Source: an uncultured Spirochaeta sp. (lineage in GTDB: Bacteria; Spirochaetota; Spirochaetia; DTKZ01). Taken from it: 42,858 nt of DNA. Below are positions 8,137-17,500 of the stretch, piece after piece (position 1 is the stretch's first letter; each line of letters opens with the position of its first letter). The notes beneath the pieces are model-generated. The model saw only the letters and a program-made list of their open reading frames with translations. It searched no databases and was not told where the DNA came from. The stretch covers positions 1 to 42,858 of the forward strand of contig CAKZQO010000264.1 in the NCBI GenBank assembly GCA_937140905.1, given 5' to 3'. A program made the translations under genes and the position numbers.

Positions 8137-9493
8137 CGAGAAAAACCTTCGGGAGTCTATAGTCGAGTACCTTTCCCTGGAAGAGATCGAAGCAGTGCCT
8201 GCCGCCTCAGGAGAGGAAGGTCAGACCCTTTTACAGAAAGAAGTGTTCGATGCGGTTGTATTGGACCTCAAGATGCCAGGAATGTCTGGGATCGATCTTC
8301 TTCAGTGGATTCGGGCCTCGGGACCAGAAGTGCCTGTGATCATGATGTCCGCCTTTGGTGAAGTACAGGACGCGGTGAACGCGATGAAACTGGGAGCAAG
8401 GGACTATCTGGTGAAACCCTTCGATCCAGCGGAGCTAGTCCTACGGTTGAAACGGATCGAGGAAGAACAGTCCCTCCGTAGAAAAGTACTTGCCCGGGGG
8501 GAGGGAGAAGGTTGGGTTGGAGAAAGTCCGTCCATCCTGCAGATCCGGAAATTGGTGGAAAAGGTGGCTCCCACCCAATCCACCATTCTAATCACGGGGG
8601 AAAGCGGAACCGGCAAGGAAGTGTTGGCCCGCGAGATCCACAGACTCTCCACGCGGAAAAACGGTCCCTTCGTGCCGGTTAACTTGGGAGGGATCCCCGA
8701 TACCCTGGTAGAGAGCGAGCTTTTTGGGTACGAACGGGGAGCTTTTACCGGGGCCGATCGCCGGAAGGAAGGGATGTTCGAGATCGCTTCTTCGGGAACT
8801 CTATTTCTCGACGAGATCGGAGATATGCCCATCCATCTCCAGGTGAAACTTCTTCGGGCTATCCAGGAACGCAAGATCCAACGCTTAGGAGGAACTGGTT
8901 TCATTCCCATCGATGTGCGGATCATCGCGGCCACCAACCGGGATTTGGAAGGGAAGGTGAGAGAAGGGACCTTTCGGGAGGATCTATTCTATCGACTGAA
9001 TGTGATTCGTATCCACCTGCCTCCTCTTCGGGAACGTCCCGAGGACATTCCCCTATTAGCAGTACATTTTCTGGAGAAGGTAGTAAGGAATATCGGCGTT
9101 CGGCCGAAACGACTTTCATCGGAAGCTCTGGAAGCATTGAAGCAGTACAGTTTCCCCGGGAATATCCGGGAACTAGAGAATATGATTGAGAGGGCTTGTA
9201 TCCTTGCCGAAGGGGATACAATTCTTCCCAAGGATCTAGGAATCCTTGCGATCCCTCCGGGAGGGATAGGCGGTGATCGTAGCTCTCCTTCTCCGGTTCA
9301 AGCTACAGAGAAACCAGAGAACACAGAACCAAATCCTCGCGAAAAGACTCTTAATGTGAAAGACCTGGAACGGGAGGCGATTTTAGAAGCCCTGCGAAAG
9401 AACCAGGGGAACCGAACCCGGGCCGCCAGGGAACTCGGGTTCACCCGACGGACTCTACTGAACAAGATCAAAGAGTATGGAATCAAGGCGTAG
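8114..9493 (+). CDS. NtrC-family sigma-54-dependent response regulator
   Basis: This 459-residue protein has three classic parts. The receiver domain (about 1-120) carries DDE at the acidic pocket, the phosphorylated Asp in VVLDLKMPG and the KPF lysine. The AAA+ sigma-54 activation domain (about 130-370) has Walker A GESGTGKE, the sigma-54 contact loop GAFTGA and Walker B LFLDEIGDM. A Fis-type helix-turn-helix (NRTRAARELG, then RRTLLNKIKEYGI) ends the protein. It should activate sigma-54 promoters after phosphorylation by the upstream kinase. Such a promoter is present in front of the kinase gene (6760-6775), so the pair may be autoregulated. No other clear -24/-12 site was found by eye in this window, so other targets probably lie elsewhere. 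Confidence 0.93.
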   Translation: MRILVIDDEKNLRESIVEYLSLEEIEAVPAASGEEGQTLLQKEVFDAVVLDLKMPGMSGIDLLQWIRASGPEVPVIMMSAFGEVQDAVNAMKLGARDYLVKPFDPAELVLRLKRIEEEQSLRRKVLARGEGEGWVGESPSILQIRKLVEKVAPTQSTILITGESGTGKEVLAREIHRLSTRKNGPFVPVNLGGIPDTLVESELFGYERGAFTGADRRKEGMFEIASSGTLFLDEIGDMPIHLQVKLLRAIQERKIQRLGGTGFIPIDVRIIAATNRDLEGKVREGTFREDLFYRLNVIRIHLPPLRERPEDIPLLAVHFLEKVVRNIGVRPKRLSSEALEALKQYSFPGNIRELENMIERACILAEGDTILPKDLGILAIPPGGIGGDRSSPSPVQATEKPENTEPNPREKTLNVKDLEREAILEALRKNQGNRTRAARELGFTRRTLLNKIKEYGIKA

Positions 9494-9529
9494 GGGAACG
9501 GTCATCATTATGAACTCAATATACGCCCC

Positions 9530-9558
9530 TTGCCTACCCGTGTCGCAGTGCCTATAAT
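9530..9558 (+). promoter_or_regulatory. Promoter of the aminotransferase gene
   Basis: TTGCCT (9530-9535) and TATAAT (9553-9558) are separated by 17 bp. The start is predicted near 9565, giving a leader of about 38 bases with a GGGGG ribosome site at 9591-9595. Confidence 0.6.
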
Positions 9559-9602
9559 CGGCAACCAGTTCAGTACCTTTACAATCCACAGGGGGTTTGA
9601 CC

Positions 9603-10814
9603 ATGAGATTCGATACGTACCTCGCTTCTCGTACATCCCGGATGGGAGCTAGTGCCATACGTGAAATACTGAAAGTGGTCTCTGCCCCTGGAATGGTATC
9701 TTTAGCTGGAGGAATACCCGCAAAAGAAAGTTTCCCCATGGACATCATGGAGGAACTCTTTTCCCGAGTGATTCGTAGGTATGGTTCTAATGCTTTCCAG
9801 TATGACCTTACCGAAGGGTTTCCACCCTTACGGGAAGCGTTGGTACCCTTCCTTGCCGAACGGGGGATACAGGCAGAAGCGAAGCAGATTCTAGTTACCA
9901 CCGGTTCCCAAGGAGTTTTAGATGGGGTGGCAAAGATCCTCGTCTCGCCCGGTGAGGGAATCGCTGTGGAAGCTCCCACCTATTTAGGAGCTATCCAGGC
10001 CTTCAATCCCTACGAACCCCGGTATGTTCGATTAGAAACAGACGAAGAAGGGGTAGTGCCCGAATCCCTCGATGAGGTGCTGGCAACCCAACGGGTCAAG
10101 TTCGTGTACTTGGTTCCTACCTTCCAAAACCCAACGGGAAAGACTCTATCCCTTCCACGTCGGAAACGGGTAGCGGAAATCATTCAAAAACGGAACGCCC
10201 TTTTGGTGGAAGATGATCCCTATAGTATGTTGAGGTATCGGGGGGAGCCTCTTCCTCCCATCTACACTTTCGCACCCGAGAACACTCTATACATCAGTAC
10301 TTTATCTAAAGTATTTGCTCCTGGTCTTCGGATCGGCTTCTTTCTGGCTCCTCCTCCGCTGGATCGCTGGCTGGTACTGGCCAAACAGGGGGTGGATCTT
10401 CACACTAGCACGTTGAATCAGGCCCTTGCGGCCGAATATATTAGCGGGGGATATTTAGCGAAACAGGTACCAAGGATCGTATCCCTCTATGCTCCGAGGC
10501 AGCAGGCAATGCTGAGTGCCATGGAGAAATACTTCCCTTCCTCTTTTACCTGGACCAAACCAGAGGGGGGGATGTTCATCTGGGCAGAAGGCCCGAAAGA
10601 CCTGGACCTGGAACAGGTCTACTACCAAGCCATCGAACGGAAGGTAGCCTACGTACCAGGCAAGTTCTTTTTTACCGAACTTGGGGAAGGGATTTCCACC
10701 ATGCGGTTGAATTTTACCTGTTCAGATGCCCCGACCCTAGAGAAAGCCATCCGTACGTTGGGGGAAGTATTGGCTGAAGTTGCCGCTCCAAATCGGAAAG
10801 TCCATGCTCTTTGA
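9603..10814 (+). CDS. PLP-dependent aminotransferase, class I/II (2-aminoadipate aminotransferase / LysN-like)
   Basis: This 403-residue fold-type I aminotransferase resembles the LysN / 2-aminoadipate and MocR-C-terminal group. Visible features are SLAGGIPAKESFP near the start, YDLTEGFPPLREAL, VTTGSQGVLD at the cofactor phosphate region, FQNPTGKT, EDDPYSMLRY, the PLP lysine in STLSKVFAPGLRIG and a C-terminal MRLNFTC with the substrate-carboxylate Arg. It transfers amino groups between amino acids and 2-oxo acids. The ATG at 9603 is favoured over an in-frame TTG two codons earlier because of ribosome-site spacing. It lacks the N-terminal helix-turn-helix that MocR regulators carry, so it is an enzyme. 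The following DedA gene overlaps its end by 11 bases. The precise substrate is not determinable. Confidence 0.9.
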   Translation: MRFDTYLASRTSRMGASAIREILKVVSAPGMVSLAGGIPAKESFPMDIMEELFSRVIRRYGSNAFQYDLTEGFPPLREALVPFLAERGIQAEAKQILVTTGSQGVLDGVAKILVSPGEGIAVEAPTYLGAIQAFNPYEPRYVRLETDEEGVVPESLDEVLATQRVKFVYLVPTFQNPTGKTLSLPRRKRVAEIIQKRNALLVEDDPYSMLRYRGEPLPPIYTFAPENTLYISTLSKVFAPGLRIGFFLAPPPLDRWLVLAKQGVDLHTSTLNQALAAEYISGGYLAKQVPRIVSLYAPRQQAMLSAMEKYFPSSFTWTKPEGGMFIWAEGPKDLDLEQVYYQAIERKVAYVPGKFFFTELGEGISTMRLNFTCSDAPTLEKAIRTLGEVLAEVAAPNRKVHAL

Positions 10815-11439
10815 TCTTTTTAGCGGACTTGTAAACTACTACCTCGATCATATCGGGTATGGGATGGTGGTTCTCCTCATGACCATCGAGAGTTCCTTCA
10901 TCCCTTTCCCTTCAGAGATCGTCATTCCTCCCGCGGCTTGGCGGGCCGCAGAGGGTGATCTGCATCTTGTGGGAGTGATACTCGCGGGTATCGTGGGGAG
11001 CATTCTAGGAGCTTTAATCAACTATGTTCTAGCTGCGAGTTTGGGACGTACCCTCCTCTACCGGTTTGCGGAAACCAAAGCCGCTCGATTCCTATTGATC
11101 GATCGCAAGGCAGTTGAACGAGCAGAGGAGTTCTTTCGGAAATACGGGAATATTTCTACTTTTATAGGTCGTCTAATCCCTTCGGTTCGACAACTCATTT
11201 CTCTCCCTGCTGGGCTGGTGCGGATGGACCTGCGCTCCTTCCTCCTTTTCACCACCCTTGGTTCTGGGATATGGAACGTGATCCTAGCCCTATTGGGGTA
11301 TTACTTGTACGGTCAAAAGGAACGATTGGAACTATACTATCGGGAGATTTCCATTGTGTTTCTAGGATTGGGGGTATTGTTCTTTGGGTATCTTGTGTGG
11401 AAGGTATTTGGGAAGAATGCGAAGGGAAAAAAAGGATAG
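10804..11439 (+). CDS. DedA-family membrane protein
   Basis: This 211-residue polytopic membrane protein belongs to the DedA/SNARE-associated family, thought to act as lipid scramblases or flippases that recycle lipid carriers and maintain membrane integrity. The family signature is present: ESSFIPFPSEIVIPPAAW in the first re-entrant region, then FFRKYGNISTFIGRLIPSVRQLISLPAGL with the conserved arginine and prolines. Four to five hydrophobic segments are seen. The ATG at 10804 lies inside the end of the aminotransferase gene, with a weak GGAAAG site. An upstream in-frame TTG (10780) is less likely. Overlap implies co-transcription, but no functional link to the aminotransferase is evident. 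Confidence 0.87.
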   Translation: MLFDLFSGLVNYYLDHIGYGMVVLLMTIESSFIPFPSEIVIPPAAWRAAEGDLHLVGVILAGIVGSILGALINYVLAASLGRTLLYRFAETKAARFLLIDRKAVERAEEFFRKYGNISTFIGRLIPSVRQLISLPAGLVRMDLRSFLLFTTLGSGIWNVILALLGYYLYGQKERLELYYREISIVFLGLGVLFFGYLVWKVFGKNAKGKKG

Positions 11440-11538
11440 TAATCGAACACCTCTTGCTAAAGAACGAATAGCTTTAGTATAGTGCCCCCATATTGTTTCA
11501 TATTGAGAAATCCTAGTTTGAATTGTAAGGAGTCGGGG

Positions 11539-12564
11539 GTGGAAGGATCGATTCGAAGGGTGCAACCGGGAGAATTGAAACAGCTCACGGTCAGACGGCT
11601 TCAAGAAGCAGGGGTTCCCTTAGAGGACGCTCGGATCGTGGCCGAGGTACTGGTTTACGCCGACCTACGAGGAGTCCATTCCCATGGGGTGTTGCGGGTG
11701 GAGCACTATGTGAACCGCATCCGGAGGGGAGGGATCAACCTGCGGCCACAGTATGAACTACGGTGGCTCAAGCCCTCGGTGGGACTCCTGGACGCGCAGG
11801 GAGGGTTGGGACACGTATCCACCCAGATAGCCACAGAGGCGGCGATTGACAAAGCCCGGACAGACGGGATCGCCCTTGTGGGCATCAAAAATAACAGTCA
11901 CTGTGGGGCCCTCGCCTATTATATTCAAATGGCCCTCCGCGCTCGAATGGCGAGCATCTCCTGCGTGCATACCGATATCCGGATGGTACCCTATGGGGCG
12001 GCTAAGCCTTATCTCGGGACGAATCCCTTCGCCTTTGGATTTCCAGGAACTCGGGATTCCATACTCCTTGACATGGCAACCAGTGAGATCGCTTGGGGGA
12101 AAATTCTCACCGCCCGGGAAAAAGGTCTCCCATTGCAGGAAGGCTTGGCCGTGGACAAGGATGGTCATCCTACCACCGATCCCTTTCAAGCGGAATACCT
12201 GACGCCCTTTGGGGGTCCCAAGGGGTATGGAATCGCGGTGATGGTAGAGGCATTGACGGGACTTCTGATCGGTGGCGTGTTCGGTCCACACCTGAACAGG
12301 ATGTACGAAGACCTAGATTCCTACCGTGATCTTTCCAACTTTATCCTTGTGATCAATCCGGCGGTATTCGATCCAGCGGGTGGTTTTCTGGATCGGACCC
12401 AGCGGATGATCGATGAAGTGCGCGCTCTTCCGCCTGCTAGGGGGATCGAAAAAGTGATGGTTCCCGGCGATATCGAAGCCCGTACTCAAGAGAGGTACGA
12501 GCGGGAGGGGATTCCAATTCCAGAAGCGGTGTACCGATACCTGTCAGGGAGTCCCGCCCAATAA
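11539..12564 (+). CDS. Malate/L-lactate dehydrogenase family oxidoreductase (Ldh2)
   Basis: This 341-residue protein belongs to the NAD(P)-dependent Ldh2/MDH2/ureidoglycolate dehydrogenase family, distinct from classical Rossmann lactate dehydrogenases. Visible markers are DLRGVHSHGVLRVEHYV near the N-terminus, GIKNNSHCGALAYY, TNPFAFGFPG, LLDMATSEIAWGK and FGGPKGYGIAVMVEALTGLL. The enzyme oxidises 2-hydroxy acids such as malate, lactate, 2,3-diketogulonate or ureidoglycolate. The GTG at 11539 is chosen because AAGGAG at 11527-11532 precedes it and because the family begins near this point. A longer GTG-initiated reading from 11482 adds residues unlike the family. A weak promoter (TTGCTA 11454, TATAGT 11478) lies just upstream. 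A shared terminator separates it from the convergent hydrogenase operon. Confidence 0.88.
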   Translation: MEGSIRRVQPGELKQLTVRRLQEAGVPLEDARIVAEVLVYADLRGVHSHGVLRVEHYVNRIRRGGINLRPQYELRWLKPSVGLLDAQGGLGHVSTQIATEAAIDKARTDGIALVGIKNNSHCGALAYYIQMALRARMASISCVHTDIRMVPYGAAKPYLGTNPFAFGFPGTRDSILLDMATSEIAWGKILTAREKGLPLQEGLAVDKDGHPTTDPFQAEYLTPFGGPKGYGIAVMVEALTGLLIGGVFGPHLNRMYEDLDSYRDLSNFILVINPAVFDPAGGFLDRTQRMIDEVRALPPARGIEKVMVPGDIEARTQERYEREGIPIPEAVYRYLSGSPAQ

Positions 12565-12625
12565 GTTAGCGTGATCACATGATAACGGCAATCTTCTACC
12601 ATGAAGGCGGATGGAGGGTAGAGTA

Positions 12626-12661
12626 GAAAAAAAAGCCGGCCGGTTTCCCGACACGGCTTTT
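12626..12661. terminator. Bidirectional rho-independent terminator
   Basis: AAAAGCCG (12631-12638) and CGGCTTTT (12654-12661) pair around a 15-base loop. A-rich sequence on the left and T-rich sequence on the right let it serve both the plus-strand dehydrogenase and the minus-strand hydA. Confidence 0.75.
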
Positions 12662-12723
12662 AAATCTCGAATGAACGAAGACAAGATCATCGCCTCCGTT
12701 TCCCATAGTACTATTCCTTATAG

Positions 12724-14565
12724 TCAATACACCCCCCGTTCCGTGTAGTGAGTGTGCAACAGCTCATGGGACACATGGCTCAAGGGCTCTTTCAGGAACT
12801 CTTTGTACAGTTGCTGGATAGCGGGGTTCTCGTGAGACTTCCGGATTCCTTTCCTAGAGTCCTCCCGGTAGATCGATTCGGCCCGTTTTTTTCGTATTTC
12901 GGTGTTCGTTGGGATGGGTTGACCACCTCCTCCCAAACATCCACCGGGGCATGTCATGATCTCGATAAAGGCGTACGGGGATTCTCCTTTCTCGATCTGT
13001 TCCAAGAGAACTCGGGCGTTCTTAAGGGTATGGGCCACTGCCACTTTCAGTTTCGTCCCATTGAGATCCACTTCGGCACTTTTAATACCATCCAATCCTC
13101 GCACCGCTTCGAAGTCTACCGAAGGTAAATGCTTCTTGGTTACCACTTCGTATGCCGTTCGGAGAGCTGCTTCCATCACCCCACCCGTGGCGCCGAATAT
13201 TACTGCAGCGCCTGTGGACCTACCCAACGGATCGTCGAACTCTTCTTCCTCCAGAGCATCGAACTTGATGGACGCTTGTTTCAGCATTCGGGCTAGTTCC
13301 CGGGTGGTGAGGGCGTAATCCACATCGTAGAACTTGTCTTTTTCTAGAAGGTTTAACCGAGCCTGCCAGTAGTGGAAGGCTCCCATCATCTCGGGGCGTT
13401 TGGCTTCGTACTTCTTTGCCGTGCAGGGCATGATGGAGACTACTACCATGTCCCGGGGATCGATTCCCATTTTTTCCGCGTAGTAGGTTTTTGCTACCGC
13501 CCCAAACATCTGCTGGGGGGACTTACAGGTAGACACATGGTCGAGGGACTTGGGATAGAAGTGTTCGATGAACTTGATCCAGCCGGGGGAACAGGAGGTG
13601 ATCATGGGAAGTTTCCCGCCTGTAGTCAACCGTTGGATCAGTTCGTGCCCTTCCTCCATGATGGTGAGGTCGGCGGTAAACTGGGTATCGAAGACCTTGG
13701 AAAACCCCAATCGTCTTAGGGCTGCCACCATCTTTCCCGTAACCAAAGCTCCCCATTCCATCCCCATCGCTTCTCCCAGACCTACCCGGATGGCGGGAGC
13801 CGTCTGTACCACCACTACTTTCTTGGGATCCTGGAGGGCTTTCCAAACCTCACCGGTATGATCCTTTTCCACGATGGCTGCGGTAGGGCAGACTAGGGCG
13901 CACTGACCGCAGTTAGTGCACGCTACGTTTCCTAACCCCTTGAAGAAAAAGGTGGCGACCTGACTCTTGGATCCTCGACCCATGATATCGATAACGTTCA
14001 CTCCCTGTATCTCAGAGCAGACCGCTACGCAGCGGCCACATAGGATGCATTTGTTCGGATCCCGGACTAACGCTTCCGAGGTTGTGTCCAAAGAGAGCGG
14101 CCTTTTCCGGGTCTGTGCGAACCGAATACTCTCGATTCCAAGGAGAGATGCGATACTCTGGAGCTCACAGTTTTGGTTCCTTAGGCAGGAAAGACAATCC
14201 TTCGGGTGGTTGGCTAAGAGGAGTTCCACGTTGGTGCGTCGGGCTGTAAGCACCCGAGGAGAGGCAAGATGAATATCCATACCATCCGTTACCTTGGTGA
14301 CGCAGGAGCGGAGAAGCGATTTCGCTCCTTTTACCTCCACTACGCACACGCCGCAAGAAGCATTCGAGCAGACTTCGGGAAGATGGCAGAGGGTAGGGAT
14401 CGAGTATCCGAGGGCGGAGACTGCTTCTAGGATCGTTTTTCCTTTGGGGACAGTGTAGGATTTCCCATTCACTGTGATGGAACACGTAGCGGCTCCCTTC
14501 GTAGTACTCGGCGCTACCGTTCCGGTTACCGGGCCTTCTTGTTTTTTCAGGGTTGTCTGTTCCAT
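12724..14565 (-). CDS. hydA: [FeFe] hydrogenase catalytic subunit HydA, NAD(P)-linked multimeric type
   Basis: This 613-residue catalytic subunit has an N-terminal plant-type [2Fe-2S] domain (Cys60, 71, 74, 88), a His-Cys3 cluster motif (His120, Cys124, 127, 133) and two [4Fe-4S] ferredoxin motifs (Cys173-183 and Cys216-226). The H-cluster domain carries L1 TSCSPGW (323-329), L2 MPCTAKKYE (389-397) and L3 with Cys539 and Cys543 in TCPGGC. It makes or consumes H2 in the cytoplasm. L1 differs from the textbook TSCCPGW by a serine at the second cysteine position. The ATG at 14565 has a GGAGG site; a longer TTG-started reading to 14655 lies within hydB. Only 4 bases separate it from hydB. The trimer is the electron-bifurcating type, coupling NADH and ferredoxin. 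Confidence 0.95.
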   Translation of the reverse strand: MEQTTLKKQEGPVTGTVAPSTTKGAATCSITVNGKSYTVPKGKTILEAVSALGYSIPTLCHLPEVCSNASCGVCVVEVKGAKSLLRSCVTKVTDGMDIHLASPRVLTARRTNVELLLANHPKDCLSCLRNQNCELQSIASLLGIESIRFAQTRKRPLSLDTTSEALVRDPNKCILCGRCVAVCSEIQGVNVIDIMGRGSKSQVATFFFKGLGNVACTNCGQCALVCPTAAIVEKDHTGEVWKALQDPKKVVVVQTAPAIRVGLGEAMGMEWGALVTGKMVAALRRLGFSKVFDTQFTADLTIMEEGHELIQRLTTGGKLPMITSCSPGWIKFIEHFYPKSLDHVSTCKSPQQMFGAVAKTYYAEKMGIDPRDMVVVSIMPCTAKKYEAKRPEMMGAFHYWQARLNLLEKDKFYDVDYALTTRELARMLKQASIKFDALEEEEFDDPLGRSTGAAVIFGATGGVMEAALRTAYEVVTKKHLPSVDFEAVRGLDGIKSAEVDLNGTKLKVAVAHTLKNARVLLEQIEKGESPYAFIEIMTCPGGCLGGGGQPIPTNTEIRKKRAESIYREDSRKGIRKSHENPAIQQLYKEFLKEPLSHVSHELLHTHYTERGVY

Positions 14566-14569
14566 TTCT

Positions 14570-17500
14570 TTACCTCCTCTCCATCGTGACGGAGCGAACA
14601 TCGCATCGTAGGCACCGTTCAGCTTCCAATCGGGCTTGCTCTCCCGAATACCCAAGGTTTATTTCCATGAAGTTGCTGATCCGCTCCGAAGGAGGAATCT
14701 CCTTGGGGCGGTTCTGGGGGATCGATTCAGGATTGAACGGCACCTCATCCTTGTAGAGGAACTTCACGAAGAGGCGATGGAATCGTTTTTCTTTCATCAG
14801 GTACGTATCGATCGATTCTGCGGCCTTTTTGGCCAACCCCATGGCTTCAGCAGCCGTAGCAGGTCCTGTGACCGCGTCCCCTCCTGCAAACATGTGGGAG
14901 GGCCCTGCGTTCAAGGTGATGGGATCTGCCTTCACTGTGCCGTCCTTGTTCACCTTCACCCCATAGGCTTTGAGGAACTCGGAATCTACCGTTTCTCCCA
15001 CGGCGATCACTACCGTGTCACAGGGAACAATTTTCTTTTTTCCCGTGGGAACCGGCTTTCTTCTACCCGAAGCATCCACATCCCCTAGTTCCATCTTTTC
15101 GATTTCTAGACCCGTTACATGACCCTTTTCTCCCAGGATCCGTTTGGGTGCGGAGAGGTAGAGGAACTCGATTCCTTCTTCCTCAGCCCCCTTCAATTCT
15201 TGCGGGTTGGCGGGTAGAGCGTCCCGGTCTCTGCGATACACGATGGTAACTTTGGAACCCAACCGGAGGGCTGTGCGGGCCACATCGATCGCCACATTTC
15301 CGCCTCCAATGATCACCACGTTTTTACCGAAATTTTTAACCTTCCCTAAGGCGAACTTTTCCAGGAGTTCATATCCGGGATGCACCCCTTTCAGATCCTT
15401 ACCAGGAATATCGAGGTCCATGTCTTTCCCCGCTCCAACAGCAATGAACACGGCGTCCGAGTTTTCGTCGATCTCTTCCAGTGGGAGGTCCTTTCCTACC
15501 CGAGTGTTCATCCGGAACTTTACGCCAAGTTTTTTTAGTAGGGAGATTTCCTTGTCCAACACATCCTTGGGGAGTCGATAATCGGGGATCCCGTATCGCA
15601 TGATCCCTCCGGCCTTGGGGTGATCGTCGTACACAGTTACCTCATGCCCTAAACGGACTAAATAGAAGGCTGCTGTAAGTCCTGCGGGTCCTCCACCAAT
15701 AATCGCAATCCGTTTGCCTGTCTTGGGCAGTTTCTCTTTCAATAGCTTTGCGTAGATGTCCCGTTCCTTCCCCATTTTATAGATCGTATCGGCTAGGTAA
15801 CGATGGATTTCCCCCTGATGGACTGGTTCGTCGATCGTATCCCGGCGGCAACGCATCTGACAGTGGAAATGGCAGATTCGACCTACGGTTCCGGGCAGCG
15901 GATTGTCCCTCAAAGTCAACTCGAACGCTTCTTCGATTCTTCCCTCTTTTAGAAGCTGCAGGTACCCCGGTATGTTCATGTGGAGGGGACAGCTATTCTC
16001 GCAGAGGGCAAGGAAGAGGTTTTCACAGATCCCTGCGTCGCACCTCTTGGCATGAATATGAGCCAGGTATTCATCGCGGAAGTAATTCAGGGTGGTTAGG
16101 ATGGGATTGGCGCTTGTTTGACCCAACCCGCAGAGGCTGGAATCTTTGATGACCTTGGCTAACTCTTCCAGTTTTACCAAGTCCTCCTCCCTTCCTTCCC
16201 CACGGGTAATGCGGGTAAGGATCTCTTGCGCCTGAGACAACCCTTCCCGGCAGGGAGTACACTTGCCGCAGGATTCGGAGGTGGTGAACTCGACAAAATA
16301 CCGGGCTGTGTCCACCATGCAGTTGTCGCTATCTAGAACTACCATTCCCCCCGAACCCATGATGGCGCCCAGAGAATTGAGGGACTCGTAATCCACTGTT
16401 GAATTGAAGAGGGTGGCGGGAATGCACCCTCCCGAAGGCCCTCCTGTCTGTACGGCCCGGATCTTTTTCTTTTTTCCCGCTCCTTCTCCCATGGTGTACA
16501 CGATTTGTTCCAAGGGAGTTCCCAGGGGTAGTTCTACAAGGCCAGTGTTCTTTACTTTACCTACCAGGGAAAACACTTTGGTTCCCGGGCTTCCGGTCGT
16601 GCCAATGGAGGAGAACCACTCGGCCCCCTTGGCAAGGATAGCGGGAACGTTGCATAGGGTTTCTACGTTGTTGATGGTAGTAGGTTTCCCATTGTATCCC
16701 TTCTGAGCAGGAAAGGGGGGTCTAGGAACTGGCCTTCCAGACTTTCCTTCAGCAGAGGCTATGAGGGCTGTTTCTTCTCCACAGACAAAAGCTCCCGCTC
16801 CCTCTACTAGTTCGATATCGAACCCAAATCCAGAACCCAAAATATCTGGTCCTAGTACACCGTACGTTCGAGCCTGTTCGATGGCGATACGGAGTCGCTC
16901 TACCGCCAGGGGGTATTCTGCCCGTACGTAAATGAATCCTGTGTGCGCACCCATCGCATACGCCCCGATGATCATCCCTTCGATCAGCGCATGGGGATCG
17001 CTTTCGATTTCGTTCCGGTTCATGTAAGCACCCGGATCCCCTTCATCTGCATTACAGACCATGTATTTCTCGGGAGAGTTTTCCTGTCTCATCAGCTCCC
17101 ACTTTTTCCCGGTTGGGAACCCGGCACCCCCACGACCTCGGAGACCAGAGTCTTTGATTTCCTGTATGATACGGGCGGGAGTTAATTGGAATAAAGCTTT
17201 TTCCAAGGAGGAGTATCCTCCAATGGCAAGGTACTCCTCGATATCGGTGGGATCGATTAAACCAGCATCCCGGAGAACCACCTTCTGTTGCCCTTTGAAA
17301 AATGAAACTTCGTTCCACCGGGGAGTGCCTGGGAACCCGGTGCCGAATTGGATTTTCGACGTGAGGAAATCCCACTCTTCGATCTTGCACAAGGCTCTTT
17401 TTCGCAGAAACCCTTCATCCCCTTGCTGGACGGCTTTCAGGATTTTAGGCGCTTCCTTCTTCTCTACCCGATGGAGAATGAGGAGGGGTTTCCCCGGAAG

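Noticed and set aside
14566-14655. N-terminal extension of HydA
   Set aside because: It overlaps the coding end of hydB and lacks a ribosome site; the ATG at 14565 has GGAGG.
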